Of a stretch of DNA of 53,432 bases, positions 24,951-32,277 are shown one piece after another. The DNA is from Tateyamaria pelophila (GTDB lineage Bacteria; Pseudomonadota; Alphaproteobacteria; Rhodobacterales; Rhodobacteraceae), in contig NZ_JAIMIA010000027.1 of NCBI RefSeq assembly GCF_019966495.1, positions 1-53,432 of the forward strand, in the 5' to 3' direction. Made by a program: the position numbers and the translations under genes. Position 1 is the first letter of the stretch. Each line of letters starts with the position of its first letter. Below the pieces are notes generated by a model. That model was given only the letters and a program-made list of their open reading frames with translations. It searched no databases and was not told the DNA's origin.

Positions 24951-26771
24951 TTAGTCTTCCATCGCTTCCAATTCGTCAATGAAGCCGGAAATCATGCTCA
25001 ACCCTTTATCCCAGAATTCGGGGTCGGATGCGTCGAGGCCGAAGGGGGCCAAAAGCTCTTTGTGATGTTTGGAGCCACCGGCCTTGAGCATGTCGAAATA
25101 TTTCTCCTCAAAGCCATCCGTTCCTTCGGCATAGACCGAGTAGAGCGCATTCACCAAACCATCTCCGAAGGCGTAGGCGTAGACGTAGAAGGGCGAATGC
25201 ACGAAGTGCGGGATATACGCCCAGAAGGTCTCGTAGCCGTCCATGAAATCAAAGGCCGGGCCGAGCGACTCTGCCTGAACGGACATCCAGAGAGCGTTGA
25301 TGTCTTCGGGTGTCAGTTCACCGCCCCGCCGGGCCTCGTGCAGTTTGCATTCAAAGTCATAGAACGCGATCTGGCGGACAACCGTGTTGATCATATCCTC
25401 GACTTTGCCGGCCAGCATGACCTTGCGCTGGGCTGTCGTTTCGGCTCCGTCCAACATCTTGCGGAAGGTCAGCATTTCACCGAAGACGCTGGCGGTTTCC
25501 GCCAATGTCAGCGGGGTCGACGACAACATCTCGCCCTGGTCCGCTGCCAGGACCTGATGCACACCGTGGCCCAGTTCGTGGGCCAGCGTCATCACGTCAC
25601 GCGGTTTGCCCAGGTAATTGAGCATCACGTACGGGTGCACGTCCGTCACGGTGGGGTGGGCGAAGGCACCAGGGGCCTTGCCCGGTTTCACGCCTGCATC
25701 AATCCAGCCCTTGTTGAAAAACGGCTTGGCCAGATCGCCCATGCGCGGGTCGAACGCGGTATAGGCGTCCATCACCGTTTTTTCGGCTTCGGTCCAGTTG
25801 ACGATACGCGGATCTTCCATCGGCAGTGGCGCGTTCCGGTCCCAGACCTGCATCCGGTCCAGACCCAACCATTTGCGTTTCAGCTCATAGTAGCGGTGGC
25901 TGAGCTTGGGGTAGGCGGCGACCACGGCATTGCGCAAGGCTTCGACCACTTCGGGTTCAACCTGATTGGACAGGTGGCGCCCTGATTGCGCTGTGGGCAT
26001 CCCGCGCCAACGGTCGAGAATTTCCTTTTCCTTGGCTTGGGTATTGTGCACGCGGGCAAAGGTTTTGATGTTCTCGCCAAAAACTTTCGCCAGTTCACGT
26101 GCAGCTGCTTCGCGTTTGGTACGGTCGGGGTCCGTGAGAAAATTCAGGGTGCCTTCGATGCCCATCGTTTCGCCGTCGATCTGAAATGTCAGCCCTGCGA
26201 TGGTTTCGTCAAAGAGCCGCTCCCATGCGTCGCCAACCACGCCGAGGTCATGCAGGAACTTTTCCATCTCGTCGGACAGCTGATGCGGCTTCATCGCGCG
26301 GATCTTGTCGAAGATTGGTTTGTAGCGCGCAAGATCTGCGTTGTGCTCCATCAAGTTGCCAAGATGGTCGTCCTCAAGCCGGTTCAATTCGAGCGTGAAA
26401 AAGACCAATGGTGTCGTGTAGTTGGTGATTTTCTCCTGCATGTCGGACATGAACTTGGCCCGGCCCGCATCGGTGGTCAGTTGGTAATAGCGCAGGCCTG
26501 CATAGGACATGATGCGGCCAGCGATCTGGTTGATCCGTTCTTGTCGCTGGATACAGTCCAACAGACCCGCCGCGTCAAGTGTCGCTAGGTTGTTTTCATA
26601 ATCGCTGGCAAAGCTGGCACAGGCCGCTTCCAGCCAGTCGAGATCGCGTTTCAGTTCGGCTGCGTCTTCGCCAGTATAAAGGTCATCCAGATTCCATTCT
26701 GGCAGGTTGCCCAAGGGCTGATCTCCGTGGCTTGCATTTGCATCGAAGACGGGGAAAGGCAGATGGAACAT
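24951..26771 (-). CDS. pepF: Oligoendopeptidase F (M3 family metallopeptidase)
   Basis: 606 aa from ATG 26771; the in-frame upstream part is interrupted by a palindrome and has non-coding character. The zinc site is HELGH (about residues 397-401, in TLAHELGHGVHQ) with the third ligand Glu in ETASVFGEML downstream, as in M3B peptidases. The N-terminus has the PepF opening LPEWNLDDLYTGED. It is a cytoplasmic endopeptidase that degrades peptides of about 5-20 residues. The 28-bp palindrome at 26842-26869 is 70 bp upstream. Confidence 0.93.
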   Translation of the reverse strand: MFHLPFPVFDANASHGDQPLGNLPEWNLDDLYTGEDAAELKRDLDWLEAACASFASDYENNLATLDAAGLLDCIQRQERINQIAGRIMSYAGLRYYQLTTDAGRAKFMSDMQEKITNYTTPLVFFTLELNRLEDDHLGNLMEHNADLARYKPIFDKIRAMKPHQLSDEMEKFLHDLGVVGDAWERLFDETIAGLTFQIDGETMGIEGTLNFLTDPDRTKREAAARELAKVFGENIKTFARVHNTQAKEKEILDRWRGMPTAQSGRHLSNQVEPEVVEALRNAVVAAYPKLSHRYYELKRKWLGLDRMQVWDRNAPLPMEDPRIVNWTEAEKTVMDAYTAFDPRMGDLAKPFFNKGWIDAGVKPGKAPGAFAHPTVTDVHPYVMLNYLGKPRDVMTLAHELGHGVHQVLAADQGEMLSSTPLTLAETASVFGEMLTFRKMLDGAETTAQRKVMLAGKVEDMINTVVRQIAFYDFECKLHEARRGGELTPEDINALWMSVQAESLGPAFDFMDGYETFWAYIPHFVHSPFYVYAYAFGDGLVNALYSVYAEGTDGFEEKYFDMLKAGGSKHHKELLAPFGLDASDPEFWDKGLSMISGFIDELEAMED

Positions 26772-26841
26772 GTGAATAACCTTGTGTTGCTTGCGCCAAT
26801 ACGTATGGCGTGGCGGTGGCCGGGACAAGGGTGTGCGACGG

Positions 26842-26869
26842 ACAAGAAAATTCGTACGAATTTTCTTGT
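26842..26869. repeat. Perfect 28-bp palindrome
   Basis: ACAAGAAAATTCGT (26842-26855) followed directly by its exact reverse complement ACGAATTTTCTTGT (26856-26869), with no spacer. It lies 47 bp beyond the amidohydrolase stop and 70 bp upstream of pepF, both read leftward. It could be the terminator of the amidohydrolase operon (A-rich 5' side, U-rich 3' side) or an operator for pepF. Confidence 0.75.
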
Positions 26870-26916
26870 TGCGCCTGATCGGCACTGCCCTTGGTTATTT
26901 CGGACAAAGGGACGAT

Positions 26917-27774
26917 CTAGGTTGCAAATAGACGGTTTGGATTGGTTTTGAAGATCTTTGTTTTTTCACTGTCGGACGTGATCTGAGCCAAATTGTCCAA
27001 CAAGGCGGTCGCGTGCGGCATTTTGGCCCCGTTCAGCATGATATGCGGCCAATCCGAGCCCCAAAGGCACTGTTCGGGGTTGGCATTGATCAGCCGACGC
27101 ATGATCGGATGTACCGCCTCGGGGATATCAGAAAAGCGATAGGGGGCCGAGAGTTTAATCCAGATATCTCCGTCGCTCAGCAGCGTGCACAAGGTGTCGA
27201 TGGCCGGAGTTTGCGCATCCAGCGAGGTGGGCCAACCGCAATGGTCGATCACCAGTGGCGTGGGCAGGGCACGGATATCATTTGCAATCTCTTCAATATG
27301 CAAGTCGGCATGAAGCAGCATCTGGATGTGCATATTGTGATCCGCCAATGTCGGTGCCATCCGGCGCGCGCCATCCCATGTCAGCACGCCGCCGTGAACA
27401 TAGTTGAGCCGTACCGCACAAATGTTGGCATCTGCCAGTGCCTTGATCGCGCCGAAAAGGCTGTCGTCGGGCAACAGTCCAACGCCCTTGAAGTTCTCAC
27501 CCAAGGCTTTCACCGCCTCAAGCGTCACTGTATTGTCTGTGCCGTAGAGGATGGAATGCACGATCAATCCGTGATCGCAGCCCAGGTTGGTCAGATGATC
27601 GCGGTAAAGTGCAAGCCACCCGTCAAAATCAAGTCCGGCAGGTGGGTTCTCGACCCGGTTTGGGGACAATCGATGCTGTGGCCCGCCCAGCAGGTGTACA
27701 TGTGCGTCCCATGACCCCTTGGGCAATGGTGTCTTGGGTCGTTCAGGCGGGTAGGGCGGTTGCGCGTTATCCAT
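26917..27774 (-). CDS. Amidohydrolase-family (PDC lactonase-like) hydrolase
   Basis: 285 aa from ATG 27774, which overlaps the ligase stop (ATGGATAA). SWDAHVHLLGGP supplies the N-terminal HxH; later ligands are in MLLHADLH, LVIDHCGW and LWGSDWPHIM. This is the amidohydrolase_2 branch containing 2-pyrone-4,6-dicarboxylate lactonase and related dicarboxylate hydrolases. The substrate is not shown by the context, since it is the last gene of the exonuclease-ligase operon and no aromatic-degradation genes adjoin. Cytoplasmic; no signal peptide. Confidence 0.83.
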   Translation of the reverse strand: MDNAQPPYPPERPKTPLPKGSWDAHVHLLGGPQHRLSPNRVENPPAGLDFDGWLALYRDHLTNLGCDHGLIVHSILYGTDNTVTLEAVKALGENFKGVGLLPDDSLFGAIKALADANICAVRLNYVHGGVLTWDGARRMAPTLADHNMHIQMLLHADLHIEEIANDIRALPTPLVIDHCGWPTSLDAQTPAIDTLCTLLSDGDIWIKLSAPYRFSDIPEAVHPIMRRLINANPEQCLWGSDWPHIMLNGAKMPHATALLDNLAQITSDSEKTKIFKTNPNRLFAT

Positions 27775-29359
27775 AGATTTCCAGCATTTCATTCAGGTCT
27801 GCGAGGCTGTTTGCCTCCTGGACGGGTTTGTCCTGCCGCCAGCGTGCCATGCGGGGAAACCGCAATGCCACCCCTGATTTATGGCGCGGAGACGCTTGGA
27901 TGCCTTCGAATGCAATCTCGAAAACATGATGCGGCGTCACGCTGCGCACAGGACCGAACCGTTCGAGCGTATTCTTTTTGACCCAAGCCGTGATCTGACG
28001 GAATTCCGCGTCCGTCAGCCCGGAATAAGCCTTGGTGAATGGCACCAGATCGTTCCCATTCCACACCGCAAAGGTGAAATCTGTAAACAGGTTTGCGCGC
28101 CGACCATGACCCGACTGCGCATAGATCATCACCGCGTCGATGGTCAGCGGATCGAGCTTCCATTTCCACCAATCGCCTTTCTTGCGACCTGTCAGATAGG
28201 GGCTGATCTTGCGTTTGAGCATGAGCCCTTCGGCCTGGGCCTCTCGGGCCGCCGTACGAATATCCGCGAGGGCAACCCACGAGTCGAAATCAATTGTGGG
28301 AGACAGTTTGACGGGCGCATCAGGCGGCAGACCCATGCACAGATCTTCGAGGATGGCGCGCCGGTCGGCCAGCGGATTGTGCCGCAGATCTTCGCCTTGC
28401 CATTCCAGCAGATCATAGGCGTAGAGGATCACGGGGGCCTCTTGCAGCAGTTTCCTGGGCACTGTCTTGCGCCCGATCCGCTTTTGCAGAGCATTGAAGT
28501 TTTGCGGTGCCATGTCGCCCCAGGCCAATAATTCTCCATCCAGAACGGTGCCATCGGGGATGAAATCCCGGGCCCGCGCCAGTTCGGGAAAGCGATCCGT
28601 CATCAACTCTTCACCGCGGGACCAGACGTAATGCTCCCCCGCGCGCACGATCAGCTGCCCGCGGATGCCGTCCCATTTCCATTCGGCTTGCCACGCGACG
28701 GGTGGCCCCAGGTCATCCGGTGCCGCGTCCAACGCATAAGCAAGGTAGAAAGGGTAGGGCCTGGAGGCATTGGCGGCAGGGTCTTCTGCCTCGATCAACG
28801 CCTGCCACGTCACTTGCGCCGGGTCCCAGTCCCCCATCAGGCGATGCGCCATTTCAGGTTCGTCGCGACCGGTGGCGCGGGCCAGCGCGCGGGTCATGAG
28901 CTTTTGGCTGACCCCGATCCGAAATCCACCGGTGATCAGTTTGTTGAACAAGAACCGTTGCGTCGGATCAAGGCTGTTCCATGCGTCCAGTACCGCTTGC
29001 TTGCGTGCGTCTTCTTCGACTTGCGGCAAGGCGCGCAACATATCGATCCAGTAAGATAATCCATGATCCGAAACGGTTTCAGCCGGCGGCAAAACAAGCG
29101 CAATGGTTTCGGCCAGATCGCCAACGATGGGATAGGCGTCTTCAAACAGCCACAGCGGAATCCCTGCGACTTCAGCCGCCCACTCGCGCAGGCGTGTCGT
29201 GGTGACCGCTCGTTTCGGGCGGCGACCCGAAAAGATCGCGATGGTCCAGATCCGATCCTGCTCCGTTGCCTCGTGGAAGTATTCCGCAAGCGCGGCGACC
29301 TTGACAGTCGTCTTTGTGGACTGGTCGATGGCGTTGAACAGGCCCGCAAAGCGCTTCAT
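27767..29359 (-). CDS. ATP-dependent DNA ligase of the ligase/exonuclease repair cluster
   Basis: 530 aa from ATG 29359, which overlaps the exonuclease stop by 4 bp (ATGA). The adenylation motif is EWKWDGIRG (226-234) with K228 as the nucleophile. Further nucleotidyltransferase motifs follow (LDGELLAW, YAYDLLEW, EGLMLKRK, WWKWKLDP). The N-terminal 200 residues are the ligase DNA-binding domain and the C-terminus is an OB fold. It belongs to the bacterial ATP-ligase group linked with a beta-CASP exonuclease, an Lhr-type helicase and a phosphoesterase in a proposed repair system. Only the exonuclease is adjacent here. Confidence 0.92.
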   Translation of the reverse strand: MKRFAGLFNAIDQSTKTTVKVAALAEYFHEATEQDRIWTIAIFSGRRPKRAVTTTRLREWAAEVAGIPLWLFEDAYPIVGDLAETIALVLPPAETVSDHGLSYWIDMLRALPQVEEDARKQAVLDAWNSLDPTQRFLFNKLITGGFRIGVSQKLMTRALARATGRDEPEMAHRLMGDWDPAQVTWQALIEAEDPAANASRPYPFYLAYALDAAPDDLGPPVAWQAEWKWDGIRGQLIVRAGEHYVWSRGEELMTDRFPELARARDFIPDGTVLDGELLAWGDMAPQNFNALQKRIGRKTVPRKLLQEAPVILYAYDLLEWQGEDLRHNPLADRRAILEDLCMGLPPDAPVKLSPTIDFDSWVALADIRTAAREAQAEGLMLKRKISPYLTGRKKGDWWKWKLDPLTIDAVMIYAQSGHGRRANLFTDFTFAVWNGNDLVPFTKAYSGLTDAEFRQITAWVKKNTLERFGPVRSVTPHHVFEIAFEGIQASPRHKSGVALRFPRMARWRQDKPVQEANSLADLNEMLEIYG

Positions 29360-30354
29360 GCGGCGTCTTCCTCGGTATCGGTGCCAAATTCCGTTTTCAG
29401 AACCTGCGCGTTCCAGCCTTGCTCGGTCAGATAGCGGGCAAAAATGTCGGTATATCCGTGCGTGACATAGATGTTTTCGGCCCCTGTCTCCGAGATCGCC
29501 GACAACAGGCCGGGCCAATCGGCATGGTCCGAGATCACAAAGCCCCGATCCCCCGCGCGTCGGCGTCTGATGCCGCGCAACGCCATCCAGCCGCTTGCAA
29601 AACCGGTTTCCTGGACACCGAATTTGCGGGCCCAGGCGGAGCCAAGCGCGGAGGGAGGCGCAAGGACCAGCGCACCGGGATGGTCTTTGGGGTTCAGATC
29701 TGCATTGGCCAATACGGTTTCGGGCAAGTCTATTCCTTGAGTCCTCATGATCCGGTTGGTGTGTTCGATCGCAGCATGGGTCAGGATCGGCCCGATGGCC
29801 GGATCAAGCATGGTCAGCAACCGCTGTGCCTTGCCCAGTGCGTAACAGCCCAGAAAGGCGACTTTGCCAGCCGCGGCGCACTGCGCCCACCAGTCATTGA
29901 TCTGGCGGGCGACCTCCGCCTGATCCGGCCAGCGAAAGACGGGCAGTCCAAAGGTACTTTCGGTGATGAAATGGTGGCATTTGACAGGCTCGAACGGGGT
30001 CGACAGGCCATCGTCGACGATCTTGTAATCGCCGGACGCGACCCAGACTTCGCCGGCCACTTCGACACGGATCTGGGCGGAACCGGGAACATGACCGGCG
30101 GGATGGAAGGAGACGCGCGCACCGCCGATCTGGCGAACCTCGCCATAGGCCGCGGTGTCCAGCGCGATCTCGCCCAGCCGGTGCCGCATGACTGGCGCGG
30201 CGATATCTGTTGCGAGATAGGCCCCCATGCCGGACCGCGCATGATCTGCGTGGCCATGGGTGATCAGCGCGCGTGAAACTGGTCGCCATGGGTCGATGTA
30301 GAAATCACCGGCGGGGCAATAAATGCCCGAAGGGGTAAAGGTCAGCGCGCTCAT
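29356..30354 (-). CDS. Ligase-associated DNA damage response exonuclease (beta-CASP)
   Basis: 332 aa. The metallo-beta-lactamase motif is THGHADHARSG (H33, H35, D37, H38); further ligands are in HPAGHVPGSAQI, ASGDYK and FVISDHADW. It lacks an RNase J-type extension and matches the exonuclease partner encoded next to ATP-dependent ligases in many proteobacteria. The stop overlaps the ligase ATG, indicating coupled translation. Expected to process DNA ends before ligation. Confidence 0.9.
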   Translation of the reverse strand: MSALTFTPSGIYCPAGDFYIDPWRPVSRALITHGHADHARSGMGAYLATDIAAPVMRHRLGEIALDTAAYGEVRQIGGARVSFHPAGHVPGSAQIRVEVAGEVWVASGDYKIVDDGLSTPFEPVKCHHFITESTFGLPVFRWPDQAEVARQINDWWAQCAAAGKVAFLGCYALGKAQRLLTMLDPAIGPILTHAAIEHTNRIMRTQGIDLPETVLANADLNPKDHPGALVLAPPSALGSAWARKFGVQETGFASGWMALRGIRRRRAGDRGFVISDHADWPGLLSAISETGAENIYVTHGYTDIFARYLTEQGWNAQVLKTEFGTDTEEDAA

Positions 30355-30392
30355 GAGAGCAAACCTAGCATGCCCTTTGCCAAGTACCAGCC

Positions 30393-31334
30393 TCAGGCTG
30401 CTTTGGTGAACCCATCGGCAATCGTATCGAAAATACGGGTCCGCATGGCGGCAGTTTCCATCAGGACCTCGTGTTCGCCGTCCTGCATCATGTGCAACTG
30501 ACCGTTTTTCCAGCTTTTCATGCGCGCGATGATCCGCCCGGGATCAACGATACGTTCATTGGTGCCAAGAAAGACGTTGGTCGGCGTGTCCGGGGACGGC
30601 ATTCTGGAGAGCGAGAGCATTTCGTCCAACGCCTCGCGAAGCCAGACAAAACTGGGACCGCCCAGGGCAAGTTCGGGATGCGCCCGCAATTGATTGCGCA
30701 TCATGTCGAACATTTCCAGATCCCGGGTCAGTTGGTTGTCTTCGAAGGGTGTCGTCAGGATGTAGGAGTCGATCACGGTGCCGGGCGGCAGGCGATGACC
30801 CTGACCCAAGGCTGGCATCACACGACCCAACGCCCAGGCCACGGGTCGCAGATAGGGCGCGATCCTGATACCCCACATGGGTGCGGTGAACGCCGAAGCT
30901 TTGACCTCCAGACCTTCGTACAAAGACCGCAAACCGATGCAGCCACCCATCGAATGGCCGATCAGGAAAAACGGTTTGGGAAGGTCCAGCTTTTCTGCGG
31001 CGGCCACCATGGCGGTGACGTCTTTCTGATAATCGGAAAAAATATCGACATGCCCGACGCGGGCATCGTCGAGAATGCGGTCCGCCAGACCCTGGCCGCG
31101 CCAATCGATCACAAGCGTTGCATACCCGCGCTGGGCGAGGTCGGCTGCGGCGGGGCCATATTTTTCGACATATTCCGTGCGGCCGGGAAACATCAGCACC
31201 GTGCCTTTTGCCGCCTCGGACCCGAAGGCCCCGATCCGTAAGCGCACGCCGTCCGAGGCGTGTATCCAATAGGCCGCCCCGGCCAGCGGTGCAGGGTTCA
31301 CATCAGTAAAGAACGGGGCAGCCTTCAGCGACAT
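30393..31334 (-). CDS. Alpha/beta hydrolase (lysophospholipase/monoacylglycerol lipase-like)
   Basis: 313 aa. The nucleophile elbow is GHSMGG (126-131, S128), the oxyanion region is MFPGRTEYVEKYG, and the likely acid and His are in LGTNERIVDPGR and QDGEHEVL. The family includes PldB lysophospholipases and monoacylglycerol lipases. No signal peptide. Its ATG overlaps the stop of the SCP2 gene (TGATG), so the two form an operon, suggesting a joint lipid role. The substrate is unknown. Confidence 0.85.
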   Translation of the reverse strand: MSLKAAPFFTDVNPAPLAGAAYWIHASDGVRLRIGAFGSEAAKGTVLMFPGRTEYVEKYGPAAADLAQRGYATLVIDWRGQGLADRILDDARVGHVDIFSDYQKDVTAMVAAAEKLDLPKPFFLIGHSMGGCIGLRSLYEGLEVKASAFTAPMWGIRIAPYLRPVAWALGRVMPALGQGHRLPPGTVIDSYILTTPFEDNQLTRDLEMFDMMRNQLRAHPELALGGPSFVWLREALDEMLSLSRMPSPDTPTNVFLGTNERIVDPGRIIARMKSWKNGQLHMMQDGEHEVLMETAAMRTRIFDTIADGFTKAA

Positions 31335-31624
31335 CAGGCCAGCGCCGATGCCAATTGCATGGCAATGCCCATATCCCCGTCGACGGTCAGCTTGCCGGTC
31401 ATGAAAGCGGATGTCGGGTTGGTTTCGCCGTTCAAAATGGAGCTGAACGTATCCGCATCTGCGGACAGCGTCACATCGGCGTCATGATCTGATACCTGTG
31501 CGCCGTCCCCATCAATGAAAATCGCCCCTTCGCCTTCGACGACGAATTTAGCCGTGCCGGAAAAATCAGCGCCTTCCAGCTTTTCATTCAGGACGACCAC
31601 GGCTTCGTTTAAGATATCACTCAT
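31334..31624 (-). CDS. SCP2 sterol/lipid-binding domain protein
   Basis: 96 aa from ATG 31624. It is a single SCP-2 domain: KFVVEGEGAIFIDGDGAQVSDHDADVTLSADADTFSSILNGETNPTSAF split over strands, then FMTGKLTVDGDMGIAMQLASAL, the family's typical end. The domain forms a hydrophobic tunnel for lipids or acyl-CoA. Coupled to the downstream hydrolase by a one-base overlap. Confidence 0.88.
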   Translation of the reverse strand: MSDILNEAVVVLNEKLEGADFSGTAKFVVEGEGAIFIDGDGAQVSDHDADVTLSADADTFSSILNGETNPTSAFMTGKLTVDGDMGIAMQLASALA

Positions 31625-31698
31625 CTTTGATCCCATTTTGTTGGCCTGCTTGCTCTTCTGTTGTGGAAAAACGAAGCAAGGCTGTTACATTTGCACTT

Positions 31699-32256
31699 AT
31701 GGGCACTCATTTTCGCAAACTCTACCCTGTCGTCACGGCACTTTTCCTGACAGTAGGGAATTCCTTACCCGCAATGGCGCAATCGTCTGTTGACGAGATG
31801 CTCGACGCACTTCGCACCGCGGAGCCTGCGGAGGCGACCCGCCTGACGCGCGAGATCGAGCGTCTGTGGTCCCAATCGGGCTCTACGTCGCTGGATATGC
31901 TGCTGCGTCGGGGGCGCGAGGCACTGGAAGCCGAAGAAATCGACGTGGCGATAGAGCATCTGACCGCCGTCACGGATCACGCGCCCGAATTTGCCGAAGG
32001 CTGGCATACCCGTGCCACCGCCTTTTACATGAAAGGTCTTTACGGCCCGGCGCTGGATGACCTCCAAAAGGCACTGATTCTGAATCCTGAAAACTACAAC
32101 GCGATCTTCGGCCTCGGGGTCATGTTGCAGGAATTCGGTGAACTTTCTCGCGCGGAACAGGCCTTTTCGCAGGTCATTGACTTGAATCCCAACCATGAAC
32201 CCGCCAGCAATGCTCTGGAGCGCCTGAAAAGTGACGGCATAGGCCGCGAGCTCTGA
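31699..32256 (+). CDS. Secreted TPR-repeat protein
   Basis: 185 aa from ATG 31699, giving a signal peptide (KLYPVVTALFLTVGNSLPAMAQ). At least three TPR units follow, for example AIEHLTAVTDHAPEFAEGWH, ALDDLQKALILNPENYNAIF and AEQAFSQVIDLNPNHEPASN. Probably a periplasmic protein-interaction scaffold. It ends 21 bp before the helicase gene on the same strand. Confidence 0.85.
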   Translation: MGTHFRKLYPVVTALFLTVGNSLPAMAQSSVDEMLDALRTAEPAEATRLTREIERLWSQSGSTSLDMLLRRGREALEAEEIDVAIEHLTAVTDHAPEFAEGWHTRATAFYMKGLYGPALDDLQKALILNPENYNAIFGLGVMLQEFGELSRAEQAFSQVIDLNPNHEPASNALERLKSDGIGREL

Positions 32257-32277
32257 GCAGAAGTTGGGAGATTGCCC

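Noticed and set aside
25062-25985. Plus-strand frame opposite pepF
   Set aside because: The opposite strand encodes the HELGH peptidase; the plus-strand product is His/Val rich without any family signature.
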